A DNA stretch of 64,000 nucleotides, from positions 186,001 to 250,000 of the forward strand of contig JAXLRI010000004.1 in NCBI GenBank assembly GCA_046331175.1, written 5' to 3'. The notes beneath the pieces are model-generated. The model was not told where the DNA came from, searched no databases, and saw nothing but the letters and a program-made list of their open reading frames with translations. How positions within the stretch are numbered: position 1 is the stretch's first letter; each line of letters opens with the position of its first letter. The DNA comes from JAWKIW01 sp046331175 (GTDB lineage Bacteria > Actinomycetota > Acidimicrobiia > Acidimicrobiales > Acidimicrobilacustridaceae). A program made the position numbers and the translations under genes. Of the stretch, positions 49,165 through 57,501 are shown one piece after another.

Positions 49165-50312
49165 GACGCGAACGCCTTGTCGAAGATCAGTCGGAAGTCG
49201 TCGAGGGTGACCGGCCGCGGGTTGTTGAGGTGGCAGGCATCGGCCTCGGCCAGCTCGGCGAGCAGCTCGAGCTTGCCGGGGTCGACGTCGGTGTCGCCCA
49301 GGCCGGCGGGGATCGCGACCGATGCCTTGAGGTCGGCCAGCCAGCGCAGGAAGCCCGCCGGGGAGTCGTCGTCGAGGCCGACGGTGACGGCCATCGTCTC
49401 GAAGCGCTCGGGCACGGCCTCGACGTTGTGGGCCAGGGCGTGGTCGATCATGATCCCGTTGGCCAAGCCGTGGTGCATGTCGGCGGCCGTCCCGAGGGCG
49501 TGGGCGGTGGAGTGCACCAGGCCCAGGCCCTTCTGGAAGGCGATGGCCCCCATCATCGAGCTCATGAGCATGGCGCCGCGCGCGTCGAGGTCAGTGGGGT
49601 TGGCCACGGCCCGGTGCAGGTTGGCGGCACCGAGGCGGAGGCCCTCGAGGGCGATGCCGTCGCAGATCGGGTGGTAGTCCTTGGCCAGGTAGGCCTCGAT
49701 GTTGTGGGTGAGGGCGTCGAGGCCGGTGGCGGCGGTGATGGGGCCCGGCAGCCCGACGGTGAGCTCGGGATCGGCGTAGACGGTGCGGGCCAGCAGGTAC
49801 GGGCTGAAGACGATCTTCTTGACGTGGGTGGCGTCGTCGGCGATCACCGCCGAGCGACCCACCTCGCTCCCGGTGCCGGCCGTGGTGGGCAAGGCGACGA
49901 ACGGCGGGATGCGGTCCTCGATCGGGCGGGCGCCGGGCACCTCGTCCTCGTAGTCGAACAGGTCGCCCTCGTGGGTGGCCATGAGGCCGACCGCCTTGGC
50001 CACGTCGAGGGCGGCACCGCCGCCCACGCCGACGATCCCGTCGGCGTCGTGGGCCCGGTAGGCCTCGACGCCGGCCGCCACCTGGCTCGTCACCGGGTTG
50101 CCCCACACCCCGTCGAACACCGCCGGCTCGAGCCCACCCTCGCGCAGCAGGTCGACCAACCCGGCGAACATCGGCAGCCCCGACACGCCCTTGTCGGTGA
50201 CCACGAGCGGCCGGCGCACCCCCGCCGCCAACAGGTCGGGCGCCACCAGCGAACGGGCGCCGGGCCCGAAGTGGATGGTCGTCGGGAACGAGAAGCGGGA
50301 GAGGGTCGCCAT
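49161..50312 (-). CDS. Iron-containing alcohol dehydrogenase
   Basis: 383 aa group-III dehydrogenase. It has the nucleotide-binding GVGGGAALDVAKAVGLM and PTTAGTGSEV. Metal ligands are Asp and His in GLDALTHNIEAY, and further His in GLGLVHSTAHALG and DMHHGLANGIMI. It oxidises an alcohol to an aldehyde with NAD(P)+. Being first in a coupled operon with a PuuD-like hydrolase and an aldehyde dehydrogenase suggests that the substrate is a gamma-glutamylated amino alcohol such as gamma-glutamyl-ethanolamide. ATG 50312 is preceded by CAGAAT. Confidence 0.9.
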   Translation of the reverse strand: MATLSRFSFPTTIHFGPGARSLVAPDLLAAGVRRPLVVTDKGVSGLPMFAGLVDLLREGGLEPAVFDGVWGNPVTSQVAAGVEAYRAHDADGIVGVGGGAALDVAKAVGLMATHEGDLFDYEDEVPGARPIEDRIPPFVALPTTAGTGSEVGRSAVIADDATHVKKIVFSPYLLARTVYADPELTVGLPGPITAATGLDALTHNIEAYLAKDYHPICDGIALEGLRLGAANLHRAVANPTDLDARGAMLMSSMMGAIAFQKGLGLVHSTAHALGTAADMHHGLANGIMIDHALAHNVEAVPERFETMAVTVGLDDDSPAGFLRWLADLKASVAIPAGLGDTDVDPGKLELLAELAEADACHLNNPRPVTLDDFRLIFDKAFAS

Positions 50313-50324
50313 AGGACGCTCATT

Positions 50325-50438
50325 CTGTCGCGCCGGCGCCACGCACCGGATCGGCCATCACCAGACCGCCGGCGTCTGTCGCGCCGGCGCCACGCACCGG
50401 ATCGGCCATCACCAGACCGCCGGCGTCTGCCGCGCCGG
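50325..50438. repeat. 51-bp tandem repeat, 2.2 copies
   Basis: Unit 1 is 50325-50375, unit 2 is 50376-50426 and a partial third copy follows to 50438. Units 1 and 2 look identical. Each unit contains the self-complementary GCGCCGGCGC. The repeat fills the space between divergent genes and may duplicate regulatory sites. Confidence 0.92.
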
Positions 50439-50517
50439 AGATCGTGGGCGTTCGGCCCTGGCCGATCGAGCTCCGGCGGCACACGCTGCGAGGGAAGGAC
50501 GAGACAGGAGGTGCACC

Positions 50518-51006
50518 ATGCGAGCACTGGTCACCTACGGATCGAAGATGGGCGGCACCCACGGCCTGGCCGAGTGGCTGGCCGAGGAGCTGAACGCCGA
50601 CGGCGTACCGACCGACCTGCGGGCGGCCGACGAGGTCGACGACCTCGATGCCTACGACGCCGTCATCGTCGGCGGCAGCCTCTACGCCTACCGCTGGAAC
50701 AAGGACGCCAAGCACTTCGTGAAGCGCAACGCCAAGGCCCTGCGGACCAAGGCCGTCTGGCTGTTCAGCAGCGGCCCGCTCGACGACAGCGCGTCCGAGC
50801 ACGAGATCGCCCCGACCAAGGGCGTGAGCGGGCTGATGCAACGGGTCGAGGCCCGCGGCCACCGCACCTTCGGCGGCTGCCTGCCGGCCGACGCCAAGGG
50901 CTTCCCGGCCGCGTCGATGGCCAGGGACCACGCCGGCGACTGGCGCGACCGTGCCCAGGTCGAGGCCTGGGCCGACGAGATCGCCCACGAGCTGGTCCCC
51001 GCCTGA
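50518..51006 (+). CDS. Flavodoxin-domain protein
   Basis: 162 aa. It has the FMN-phosphate loop TYGSKMGGTHGLAEWLAEEL at the N-terminus, DAVIVGGSLYAYRWNKDAKHFV, and LFSSGPL, as in the flavodoxin/protoporphyrinogen-oxidase-like group (Flavodoxin_5). Soluble electron carrier or oxidoreductase. The ATG has AGGAGGT 5 nt upstream, the classical Shine-Dalgarno in this otherwise often leaderless region. Divergent from the Fe-dehydrogenase operon. Confidence 0.85.
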   Translation: MRALVTYGSKMGGTHGLAEWLAEELNADGVPTDLRAADEVDDLDAYDAVIVGGSLYAYRWNKDAKHFVKRNAKALRTKAVWLFSSGPLDDSASEHEIAPTKGVSGLMQRVEARGHRTFGGCLPADAKGFPAASMARDHAGDWRDRAQVEAWADEIAHELVPA

Positions 51007-51110
51007 CACGAGCTGACACCACCTGACCCGGCGGCGGCTCCGGCCGCCCCGCAACCGGCCGCACCACCGGGCGGCGAGCGGCATCGCCCGCCGCCGACCC
51101 GGTCGGTTGC

Positions 51111-51116
51111 GATACT
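51111..51116 (+). promoter_or_regulatory. -10 box of a leaderless promoter
   Basis: GATACT ends 6 nt before the GTG at 51123. Confidence 0.4.
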
Positions 51117-51122
51117 GCAGCG

Positions 51123-51659
51123 GTGGTCGTGGTCCTCGCCGCGCTCGTCGCGGTCGCGGTGCTGGCCGGAGCCGTGCTCGTCACCGGTCGCCTTCCTGCC
51201 CCCGATGTGGGGTTGGCCGCCGATCCCGACCCCGACGCGCCGGTCGGCGTCCCCCGCACCCCGTTCCGTCCCGACCCCGTCCTGGTCGGGTGCGTCGCCC
51301 TCGGCGGCGCGCTGGGCGGGACCGCCCGCTATGCCGTGGCCCAGGCGCTCCCCCGGGTCGGCACCGAGTTCCCGTGGGCCACCCTGGTCGTCAACCTCGT
51401 CGGCGCGGCCGTGCTGGGCTTCGTGCTGGTCGCCCTGGCCGACCGACCGCCACCCGCCGATCGCTGGCGGGCCTTCCTGGGTACGGGCGTGTGCGGCGGC
51501 TTCACCACGTTCTCGACCCTCAGCGTCGAGGCCGTCCTGCTCACGCGCGACGGCGCCGCCACCACGGCGGTCGGCTACGTCGTGATCTCCGTGGTGGCCG
51601 GGTTGGTCGTGGTGGTCGCCGGCATGTGGTCGGCGCGGCAGCTGGTGGGTGCTCGGTGA
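51123..51659 (+). CDS. crcB: Fluoride channel CrcB/Fluc, longer subunit
   Basis: 178 aa. The CrcB core (residues about 55-175) has GGALGGTARY, VNLVGAAVLGFVL and GFTTFSTLSVEA, which line the F- pore and Na+ site. An additional N-terminal hydrophobic stretch of about 20 residues and a Pro/Asp-rich linker precede it, which is longer than typical CrcB (about 125 aa). Two adjacent crcB genes usually make a heterodimeric channel that exports fluoride. Its stop overlaps the next start (GTGA). Confidence 0.9.
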   Translation: MVVVLAALVAVAVLAGAVLVTGRLPAPDVGLAADPDPDAPVGVPRTPFRPDPVLVGCVALGGALGGTARYAVAQALPRVGTEFPWATLVVNLVGAAVLGFVLVALADRPPPADRWRAFLGTGVCGGFTTFSTLSVEAVLLTRDGAATTAVGYVVISVVAGLVVVVAGMWSARQLVGAR

Positions 51660-52036
51660 CCGATCCGGGCCTGTTCCTCGGCGTGGCCGCGGCCGGGGCC
51701 GTCGGCGCGCCCGCCCGCTTCCTCGTCGACGGGTTCGTGCGCTCGCGAACCCGTGACGACCTGCCCTACGGGACGCTGCTCATCAACCTCTCCGGGTCGT
51801 TCCTGCTCGGCCTGCTCACGGGCTTGGCGCTGACCCGCGGCTTCCCCCAGACGCCGTTCGTCCTGCTCGGCACCGGGTTCTGCGGCGCCTACACGACCTT
51901 CTCCACCTTCGCCTTCGAGACGGAGCGGTTGGCCGAAGAGGACGAGCGCGGGCGCGCCCTGGTCAACGTCGGGGTCAGCATCGTCGTCGGCGTGGCGGCT
52001 GCGGCCGCCGGCTTCGCCCTGGCATCGCTGGGCTAG
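51656..52036 (+). CDS. crcB: Fluoride channel CrcB/Fluc, second subunit
   Basis: 126 aa with four membrane helices and the core motifs GAVGAPARFLVDGF, LLINLSGSFLLGLLTG and GFCGAYTTFSTFAFE. The GTG start is coupled to the preceding crcB. The antiparallel pair lowers cytoplasmic fluoride. No fluoride riboswitch is visible upstream of the pair, which appears leaderless. Confidence 0.93.
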   Translation: MTDPGLFLGVAAAGAVGAPARFLVDGFVRSRTRDDLPYGTLLINLSGSFLLGLLTGLALTRGFPQTPFVLLGTGFCGAYTTFSTFAFETERLAEEDERGRALVNVGVSIVVGVAAAAAGFALASLG

Positions 52037-52069
52037 CGCTGCGGACCCGCGGCTCGCCCTCGCTCGGGC

Positions 52070-53440
52070 CTAGATGATCTCGAGGTAGCGGCGCAGCTCC
52101 CAGTCGGTGACCGAGTCCTGGAACTGGCGCCACTCCCACTCGCGGGTGGCGGCGAAGTGGTCGACGAAGTCGTCGCCGAGGATCTCGCGCACCGGGGCCG
52201 ACGCGGCCAGCCGTTCGGTGGCCACCTGCAGGTTGCGGGGCAGGCGTTCGACGGTCTCGTCGAGGTAGCCCGAGCCCAGCGTGATCGGCCGCAGCTCGAG
52301 GCCCTGCTCGATGCCCCAGAGGCCGGCGGCCAGCGATGCGGCCACCGCCAGGTAGGGGTTCACGTCGGCGCCGGGCACCCGCAGCTCGAGCCGCGTGCTC
52401 TTGGACGAGCCGGGGATCACCCGCGCCGCGACCGTGCGGTTGTCCACGCCCCACGTCGGCGTGGTCGGCGCCCAGAACCCGTCGACGAGTCGCTTGTAGG
52501 AGTTCACCGTCGGGGCGAGCAGCGCGGTGAGGTCGGGCAGCAGGGTGAGGATGCCGGCGAGGTACGAGCGGAACAGCGGGCTCATGGCGTGGGGCTCGTC
52601 GGCGGCGAAGAAGAGGTTGCGCTCTCCGTCGCCGTCCCACAGCGACTGGTGGCTGTGGCCCGAGCAGCCCGGCAGGTCGGTGTTCCAGCGGGCCATGAAG
52701 GTGGGCAGGATGCCGAACCGGTGGCCGATCTCCTTGGCGCCGGCCTTGAACAGCGTGGCCCGGTCGGCGGCGGTCAGCGGGTCGCTGTAGATGATGGCCG
52801 CCTCGAACACGCCCGGGCCGGTCTCGGTGTGCAGCCCCTCGAGCGGTACGCCGAAGGCCCGCAGGTCCTGGAGCAGGGCGTCGAAGAACCCCTGGTTGTG
52901 GGTCTGGCGCAGCACCGAGTAGCCGAACATGCCGGGGGTGAGCGGCTCGAGGTCGCGGAAGTCCTTCTCGTGGACGCTGGCCGGCGACTCGCGGAAGTTG
53001 AACCACTCGAACTCGAGGCCGAACTTGGCCTGGTAGCCCGACGCGGTGGCCCGGTCGACCACCCGCTGCAGCAGGCGCCGGGGGCACACGACCGTCTCGG
53101 GCGTCGAGCCGATGTAGTCGCAGAGGAAGAACGGGCGGTCGTCCTCCCACGGCACGGCGCGGTGGGTGGACACGTCGATCTGGACCTTGCCGTCGGGGTA
53201 GCCGCTGCGCCAGCCCGTGTAGGTGACGTTGTCGTAGCACTCGTCGGCCGAGTCCCACCCGAACACGACGTCGCAGAAGCCGAAGCCGTCCTCGAGCGCG
53301 CTGAGGAACTTCGCCTTGTCCATGTACTTGCCGCGCAGGACCCCGTCGATGTCGACGATGGCCACCTTCACGTAGTCGCTGGTGTGGTTGCGGACGAGAT
53401 CGATGATCACGTCGTCTTCGAGGCTGATGGGCTCGGTCAC
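52070..53440 (-). CDS. Glutamine synthetase-like gamma-glutamylamine ligase (PuuA/GlnA4-like)
   Basis: 456 aa. Glutamine-synthetase type-I fold: N-terminal beta-grasp with IVDIDGVLRGKYMDKAKF, metal site GLEFEWFNF, ATP-site CSGHSHQSLWDGDG, and a glutamate-flap-like VNSYKRLVDGFWAPTTPTWGVDNRTVAARVIP. The adenylylation Tyr region of true GlnA is not evident. This pattern fits the GlnA3/GlnA4 and PuuA enzymes that gamma-glutamylate polyamines or ethanolamine. It is separated from the other pathway genes by the flavodoxin and crcB genes. The GTG at 53440 follows TAGACT by 8 nt (leaderless). Confidence 0.88.
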   Translation of the reverse strand: MTEPISLEDDVIIDLVRNHTSDYVKVAIVDIDGVLRGKYMDKAKFLSALEDGFGFCDVVFGWDSADECYDNVTYTGWRSGYPDGKVQIDVSTHRAVPWEDDRPFFLCDYIGSTPETVVCPRRLLQRVVDRATASGYQAKFGLEFEWFNFRESPASVHEKDFRDLEPLTPGMFGYSVLRQTHNQGFFDALLQDLRAFGVPLEGLHTETGPGVFEAAIIYSDPLTAADRATLFKAGAKEIGHRFGILPTFMARWNTDLPGCSGHSHQSLWDGDGERNLFFAADEPHAMSPLFRSYLAGILTLLPDLTALLAPTVNSYKRLVDGFWAPTTPTWGVDNRTVAARVIPGSSKSTRLELRVPGADVNPYLAVAASLAAGLWGIEQGLELRPITLGSGYLDETVERLPRNLQVATERLAASAPVREILGDDFVDHFAATREWEWRQFQDSVTDWELRRYLEII

Positions 53441-53448
53441 GGCGCCGG

Positions 53449-53454
53449 AGTCTA
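53449..53454 (-). promoter_or_regulatory. -10 box of a leaderless promoter
   Basis: TAGACT on the minus strand ends 8 nt before the GTG at 53440. Confidence 0.5.
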
Positions 53455-53519
53455 CGGGTCCCCGTCGGGCCGGGTCGGAGGTGCGATCCGATCGGGACCC
53501 GGGCGCCGCACGGCGCCGA

Positions 53520-54122
53520 TCAGGCGGTGGCGGGGTCGGTGGCGAGGAGGGCGGGGGAGGTCGCCGTCCGACGGGTCCACCAGATGCGGCCGAGGACGGT
53601 CAGCGCCGCCGCCAGCAGCACGACGCCGTACCCGATGACCGCCGGGTCGCCGGCGGCCAGGCCGTAGGCGCCCCACAGGGTGGCGTCGAAGATGGCGAAC
53701 ACGTAGGTGGTGGGCGAGATCCCCCAGAGGTCGTCCTCGCGGAGGGCCTGCCAGACCTGCGGCCCCTGGTTCACCACCACGCTGATGGCGAGCATGGTGA
53801 CCAACGTGCCCGTGGCCGCCGAGCCGAGGATCAGCCCGAGCCACAACGAGACCGCGATGAGGTCGCGGCGGGTGATCTCTCGGCGCAGCAGCAGCACCGT
53901 CCACACGCCGGGGACCAGGCCCACGACCGCGGTCCCCCACACGGGGATCAGCCCGGCGGCGAAGCCGTAGAGGATCCAGGCCAGGTCCGAGGTCGCCGAG
54001 TTCATGGCGGCGAGGGGCGAGACGCCGTTCGGCACGCCCGTGCGCCAGAGCCGCACGGGCTGGGGCATGACGCGCGCGAAGAACGCGATCGACGCCAGCA
54101 CCCCGAGGACCTGCACGGACAT
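53520..54122 (-). CDS. PQ-loop/SWEET-like membrane protein
   Basis: 200 aa with about seven membrane helices in two repeats. The first PQ loop is MPQPVRLWRTGVPNGVSPL near residue 20; the second is NQGPQVWQALREDDLWGISP near 120. Two-repeat proteins of this kind include SWEET-type sugar uniporters, whereas bacterial SemiSWEETs normally have one repeat. It is divergent from the FGGY kinase, so sugar transport is plausible. TACCCT ends 7 nt before the ATG. Confidence 0.75.
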   Translation of the reverse strand: MSVQVLGVLASIAFFARVMPQPVRLWRTGVPNGVSPLAAMNSATSDLAWILYGFAAGLIPVWGTAVVGLVPGVWTVLLLRREITRRDLIAVSLWLGLILGSAATGTLVTMLAISVVVNQGPQVWQALREDDLWGISPTTYVFAIFDATLWGAYGLAAGDPAVIGYGVVLLAAALTVLGRIWWTRRTATSPALLATDPATA

Positions 54123-54129
54123 GGCGGCG

Positions 54130-54135
54130 AGGGTA
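54130..54135 (-). promoter_or_regulatory. -10 box of a leaderless promoter
   Basis: TACCCT on the minus strand ends 7 nt before the ATG at 54122. Confidence 0.45.
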
Positions 54136-54303
54136 TCGGGGACCGCGCTGCCCTCCCCAACGGATGGCTGGGCCGCCGGTCGGGCCCGGCCGCCGGAGCG
54201 CTCCGGTCACCGGCACTAGCCTCGCCCGCCGGGCCGGCGAAGCGCCGGAGGACGGACCGGCGAACAGCCGGCGGACGGTCGGGACCCGGCCAGGGGGACG
54301 GCG

Positions 54304-55941
54304 ATGGCAGACGACACGACGACCACGGCGACCGGCACGAAGTACGTGCTCGCCGTCGACCTCGGCACCGGCGGACCCAAGGTCGCGCTGGTGTCGACCG
54401 ACGGCGACGTCGTCGCCCACGAGTACGAGCGCAACGAGCTGCACCTGCTGCCCGGCGGCGGCGCCGAGCAGGACCCCGAGGAGTGGTGGCGCACCATCAC
54501 CCTCGGCATGAAGCACCTGGTCGACCGCAAGGTGGTGCCCGTCGACGACATCGTGGCCATCGCGGTGTCGGCGCAGTGGATGGGCACGGTCGCGGTCGAC
54601 GACCACGGCAACCACCTCATGGACGCCGTCATCTGGATGGACTCACGCGGCGCGCCGCACGCCAAGCGCGTGACCGGTGGTCGCCTGGCGATCCCCGGCT
54701 TGGGCTACGACGCGGTGAAGGTCCGCAAGTGGCTGAGCCGCACCGGTGGCCTGCCGTCACGCACCGGCAAGGACCCGGTCGGCCACATCCTGTGGCTCAA
54801 GCACGAGCGCCCCGACGTCTACCGCCAGGCCCACAAGCTGCTCGACGTCCCCGACTACCTGAACCTGCGGTTCACCGGCCGGGCGGCCGCGTCCTACGAC
54901 ACCATCGTCGGCTACTGGTGCACCGACAACCGCGACCTGCGCCGGGTCGACTACGACGACGAGCTGGTGGCCCTGTGCGGGCTCGACCGCGACAAGCTGC
55001 CCGACCTGCTGCCGACCGGCTCGATCGTCGGGCCCATCCTGCCGGCGGTGGCCGCTGAGCTCGGCCTCGGCGAGCACGTGCAGGTGGTGACCGGCACCGG
55101 CGACACGTCGTCGGCCGGCATCGGCGCCGGGGCGGTCCGCGACTTCGACGCCCACCTCTACGTGGGCACGTCGTCGTGGCTGTCGTGCCACGTGCCGTTC
55201 AAGAAGACCGACCTCGGCTCGAACATCACGTCGCTGCCGTCGGGCATCCCCGAGCGCTACTGGGTCGCCACCGAGCAGGACGTGGCCGGCAAGTGCCTCA
55301 CCTGGCTGATCGACAACGTGCTGTACCCCGACGACGAGCTGTCCGAGGGCGAGGGCGTGCCCCTCGACATCCTCGATCGCCTCAACGCCATGGCCGCCCG
55401 GGTCCCCGCCGGCAGCGAGAACGTGATGTTCCTGCCGTGGCTGAACGGCGAGCGCACCCCCGTCGACAACCACTACATCCGTGGCGGCTGGTTCAACGCC
55501 TCGCTGACCACCGACCGGGCCCACCTCGTCCGCTCGGTGCTCGAAGGCGTGGCCCTCAACACCCGGTGGATGCTCGACGCCGCCGAGAAGTTCGTCCGCA
55601 AGGAGCGCCCGAACGGCTTCGAGCACATCGCCTTCATCGGCGGTGGCGCCAACTCGGCCCTGTGGTGCCAGATCATGGCCGACGTGCTGCACCGCCCGAT
55701 CCGCCAGATCGCCGACCCGGTGCTGGCCAACGTGCGGGGGGCCGGCTTCACGGCGGGCGTGGCCCTCGGCCACCTGCGCTGGGACGACATCCCCGAGCGC
55801 ATCGCCGTGCAGGCCACCTACGCTCCCGACCACGCCAACGCCGCCACCTACGACCGCCTGTACGAGACGTTCGTGGGCTTCTACAAGCAGACCAAGGGCC
55901 TGTCCGCCAAGCTCAACCGCGACCTCTACCGCTCGCACTGA
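54304..55941 (+). CDS. FGGY-family carbohydrate kinase (xylulokinase-like)
   Basis: 545 aa. ASKHA-fold sugar kinase: phosphate-1 motif VLAVDLGTGGPKVALV near residue 16, AIAVSAQWMGTVAVD, IWMDSRGA, the catalytic-region VVTGTGDTSSAGIG near 265, and the C-terminal FGGY signature GFEHIAFIGGGANSALWCQIMADVL near 440. The sugar substrate is not decidable. AGGGGGA stands upstream of the ATG. TAGCCT at 54215-54220 may be the -10 of a promoter giving a leader of about 80 nt. Confidence 0.9.
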   Translation: MADDTTTTATGTKYVLAVDLGTGGPKVALVSTDGDVVAHEYERNELHLLPGGGAEQDPEEWWRTITLGMKHLVDRKVVPVDDIVAIAVSAQWMGTVAVDDHGNHLMDAVIWMDSRGAPHAKRVTGGRLAIPGLGYDAVKVRKWLSRTGGLPSRTGKDPVGHILWLKHERPDVYRQAHKLLDVPDYLNLRFTGRAAASYDTIVGYWCTDNRDLRRVDYDDELVALCGLDRDKLPDLLPTGSIVGPILPAVAAELGLGEHVQVVTGTGDTSSAGIGAGAVRDFDAHLYVGTSSWLSCHVPFKKTDLGSNITSLPSGIPERYWVATEQDVAGKCLTWLIDNVLYPDDELSEGEGVPLDILDRLNAMAARVPAGSENVMFLPWLNGERTPVDNHYIRGGWFNASLTTDRAHLVRSVLEGVALNTRWMLDAAEKFVRKERPNGFEHIAFIGGGANSALWCQIMADVLHRPIRQIADPVLANVRGAGFTAGVALGHLRWDDIPERIAVQATYAPDHANAATYDRLYETFVGFYKQTKGLSAKLNRDLYRSH

Positions 55942-55980
55942 CGCCGACCCGTCGCCCACCGACCGGCCCACCCCCCAACC

Positions 55981-56013
55981 GCTCGACCACTGCTCGACCA
56001 CCGCTCGACCACC
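55981..56013. repeat. Three tandem copies of an 11-bp unit
   Basis: GCTCGACCACT, GCTCGACCACC, GCTCGACCACC lie in the gap before the GNAT gene. A small slippage repeat. Confidence 0.85.
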
Positions 56014-56034
56014 GCGCCCAGGAGCCCCGCCCGC

Positions 56035-56658
56035 ATGTCCCCCGCCGCCTCGTCCCGCACCCGGCCCACCGCCCGACCGGCCGCCCGCCACGAGCTGAAG
56101 GTCCTCCGCGACGTGCTGGCCCGGTCCTTCTGGGACGACCCGATCATGGCGTTCCTGCTGCCGAACGAGCGCGACCGGTACACGCGGCTCTGGTCCTTCT
56201 ACGCGATGGAGCTGCTCACCTACCAGCGCATGGGCACGGTCCTCACCACCGACGACCTCGGGGCCGCGGCGCTGTGGGCGCCGCCCGGGCGGTGGAAGCC
56301 CACCAACCTCGAGGTGGCCCGCGTCGCCCACCACGGGATCCGGGCGTTCGGCCCGCGCCTGGTGGAGGGTCTGAAGATCCTCGAGGTGTTCGACCGGGTG
56401 CACCCGAAGGAGCCGCACTGGTACCTGGGCATCGTGGGCGCCGACCCAGGCCGGCAGGGCACCGGCGCCGGCGGTGCCGTCATCGACGCCGTGCTCGAGA
56501 CCTGCGACGCCGAGGGCATCCCCGCGTTCCTCGAGTCGTCCAAGGAGCGCAACATCTCGTACTACGAGCGCTTCGGCTTCGAGGTCACCGGCGAGGAGCG
56601 CCTGCCCAAGGGCGGCCCGCCGTTCTGGACGATGTGGCGGGAGCCCCGTCCCCGCTGA
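56035..56658 (+). CDS. GNAT-family N-acetyltransferase
   Basis: 207 aa. GNAT fold with the acetyl-CoA loop GIVGADPGRQGTGAGGAVID near residue 135 (RQGTGxG) and the C-terminal ISYYERFGFEVTGEERLP strand-helix. The N-terminal half (SFWDDPIMAFLLPNERDRY) matches the group of putative acetyltransferases found beside diverse genes. The substrate is unknown. AGGAG precedes the ATG; convergent with the next gene across a 10-nt gap. Confidence 0.85.
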   Translation: MSPAASSRTRPTARPAARHELKVLRDVLARSFWDDPIMAFLLPNERDRYTRLWSFYAMELLTYQRMGTVLTTDDLGAAALWAPPGRWKPTNLEVARVAHHGIRAFGPRLVEGLKILEVFDRVHPKEPHWYLGIVGADPGRQGTGAGGAVIDAVLETCDAEGIPAFLESSKERNISYYERFGFEVTGEERLPKGGPPFWTMWREPRPR

Positions 56659-56668
56659 GCGGCGGTCA

Positions 56669-57211
56669 TCACACGACGAAGCGAACCCGGGGCGAGGCGC
56701 CCACCCGCCGCGAGCGGGCAGGGGGCAGCGGTGTCACGAGCGCTGGGGAGACGGGCACGTCGCGGAGCTGCGTCCCGACGATGAGGCCACGTCGGCGTTC
56801 GGAGCCGTCCAGCACCGGTGGACCGTGGGCGCCGACCCGCTGCGCCTCGCCCAGCGACTCGACCGGCTCGAGCGGCACGGCCGCCTCGGTCTCGACCAGC
56901 GACTCGACCAACGTGCCCCCGACGACCACGGTGGCGCGGTCGCGATCCTCCGCCGCCGCGCGTCGCAGCGCCGCCCGGCTCATCGTCCAGCTCGCACCGC
57001 AGGCGTGGCAGCGGTGGTGGGCCCGACCGGCGGCGGCGTCGACCCGCTCGACCAGGGCCATGTCGTCGCAGCGCAGGCAGCGGCCCGGCGCCGCGAAGAT
57101 CGGGAGCGCCTGGTCGGGGTGCCGGGCCTGCAGCACCCGCACGGTGACGACCTCGGCCGCCACCACCGCCGCACCCACCTCGTCCCGTCGCTGTCGCTTC
57201 ATCGTCCACAT
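56669..57211 (-). CDS. Hypothetical protein with a four-Cys zinc-binding motif
   Basis: 180 aa from ATG 57211 (GAGAGG upstream); 57202 is an alternative. A CLRC...HHRCHACGAS pattern near residues 45-72 suggests one zinc knuckle. The remainder is Ala/Val/Glu-rich without recognisable motifs, and the C-terminus is basic. I do not recognise a family. DNA or protein binding is possible. Confidence 0.6.
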   Translation of the reverse strand: MWTMKRQRRDEVGAAVVAAEVVTVRVLQARHPDQALPIFAAPGRCLRCDDMALVERVDAAAGRAHHRCHACGASWTMSRAALRRAAAEDRDRATVVVGGTLVESLVETEAAVPLEPVESLGEAQRVGAHGPPVLDGSERRRGLIVGTQLRDVPVSPALVTPLPPARSRRVGASPRVRFVV

Positions 57212-57450
57212 GGCCGTCGCCTCTCGGTGTTCCGCCGCTGATCGCTCCCCTCCCATCGGCGGAGCCGGTTCGGGGAAGGTGAAGCCGCTGTCATGCCTCC
57301 GCCAAAGACCCGTTCGTGGTCGGGTGGGGTCCCAGACGTGTGCCGTTCGTCGCCTTCCCCCGTCCTGACCACCAAGCCCCGCCGCGCTTACGCGTCCCGG
57401 CCGCGCGGAGGTCGACGGCTCGGTGTCGACGGGGCCACGTGCCGGGAGTC

Positions 57451-57465
57451 ACTGGTCAGACCAGT
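57451..57465. promoter_or_regulatory. FadR-type operator
   Basis: The 15-bp palindrome ACTGGTC-A-GACCAGT matches the TGGTCNGACCA core of FadR-subfamily sites. It abuts the -35 box of the regulator gene, indicating autorepression. Confidence 0.75.
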
Positions 57466-57493
57466 TGACCACCAGACCGGATCGCCGTAGGGT
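57465..57493 (+). promoter_or_regulatory. Promoter of the FadR-type gene, leaderless
   Basis: TTGACC (57465-57470), a 17-bp spacer and TAGGGT (57488-57493), which ends 8 nt before the ATG at 57502. Confidence 0.65.
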
Positions 57494-57501
57494 GCCGACC
57501 C

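Noticed and set aside
50325..50438. 51-bp repeat considered as CRISPR or an attachment site
   Set aside because: Copies are directly adjacent with no spacers; no integrase or tRNA gene nearby.
51061..51122. Fluoride riboswitch before the crcB pair
   Set aside because: A -10-like GATACT lies 6 nt from the start codon, leaving no room for a transcribed aptamer.
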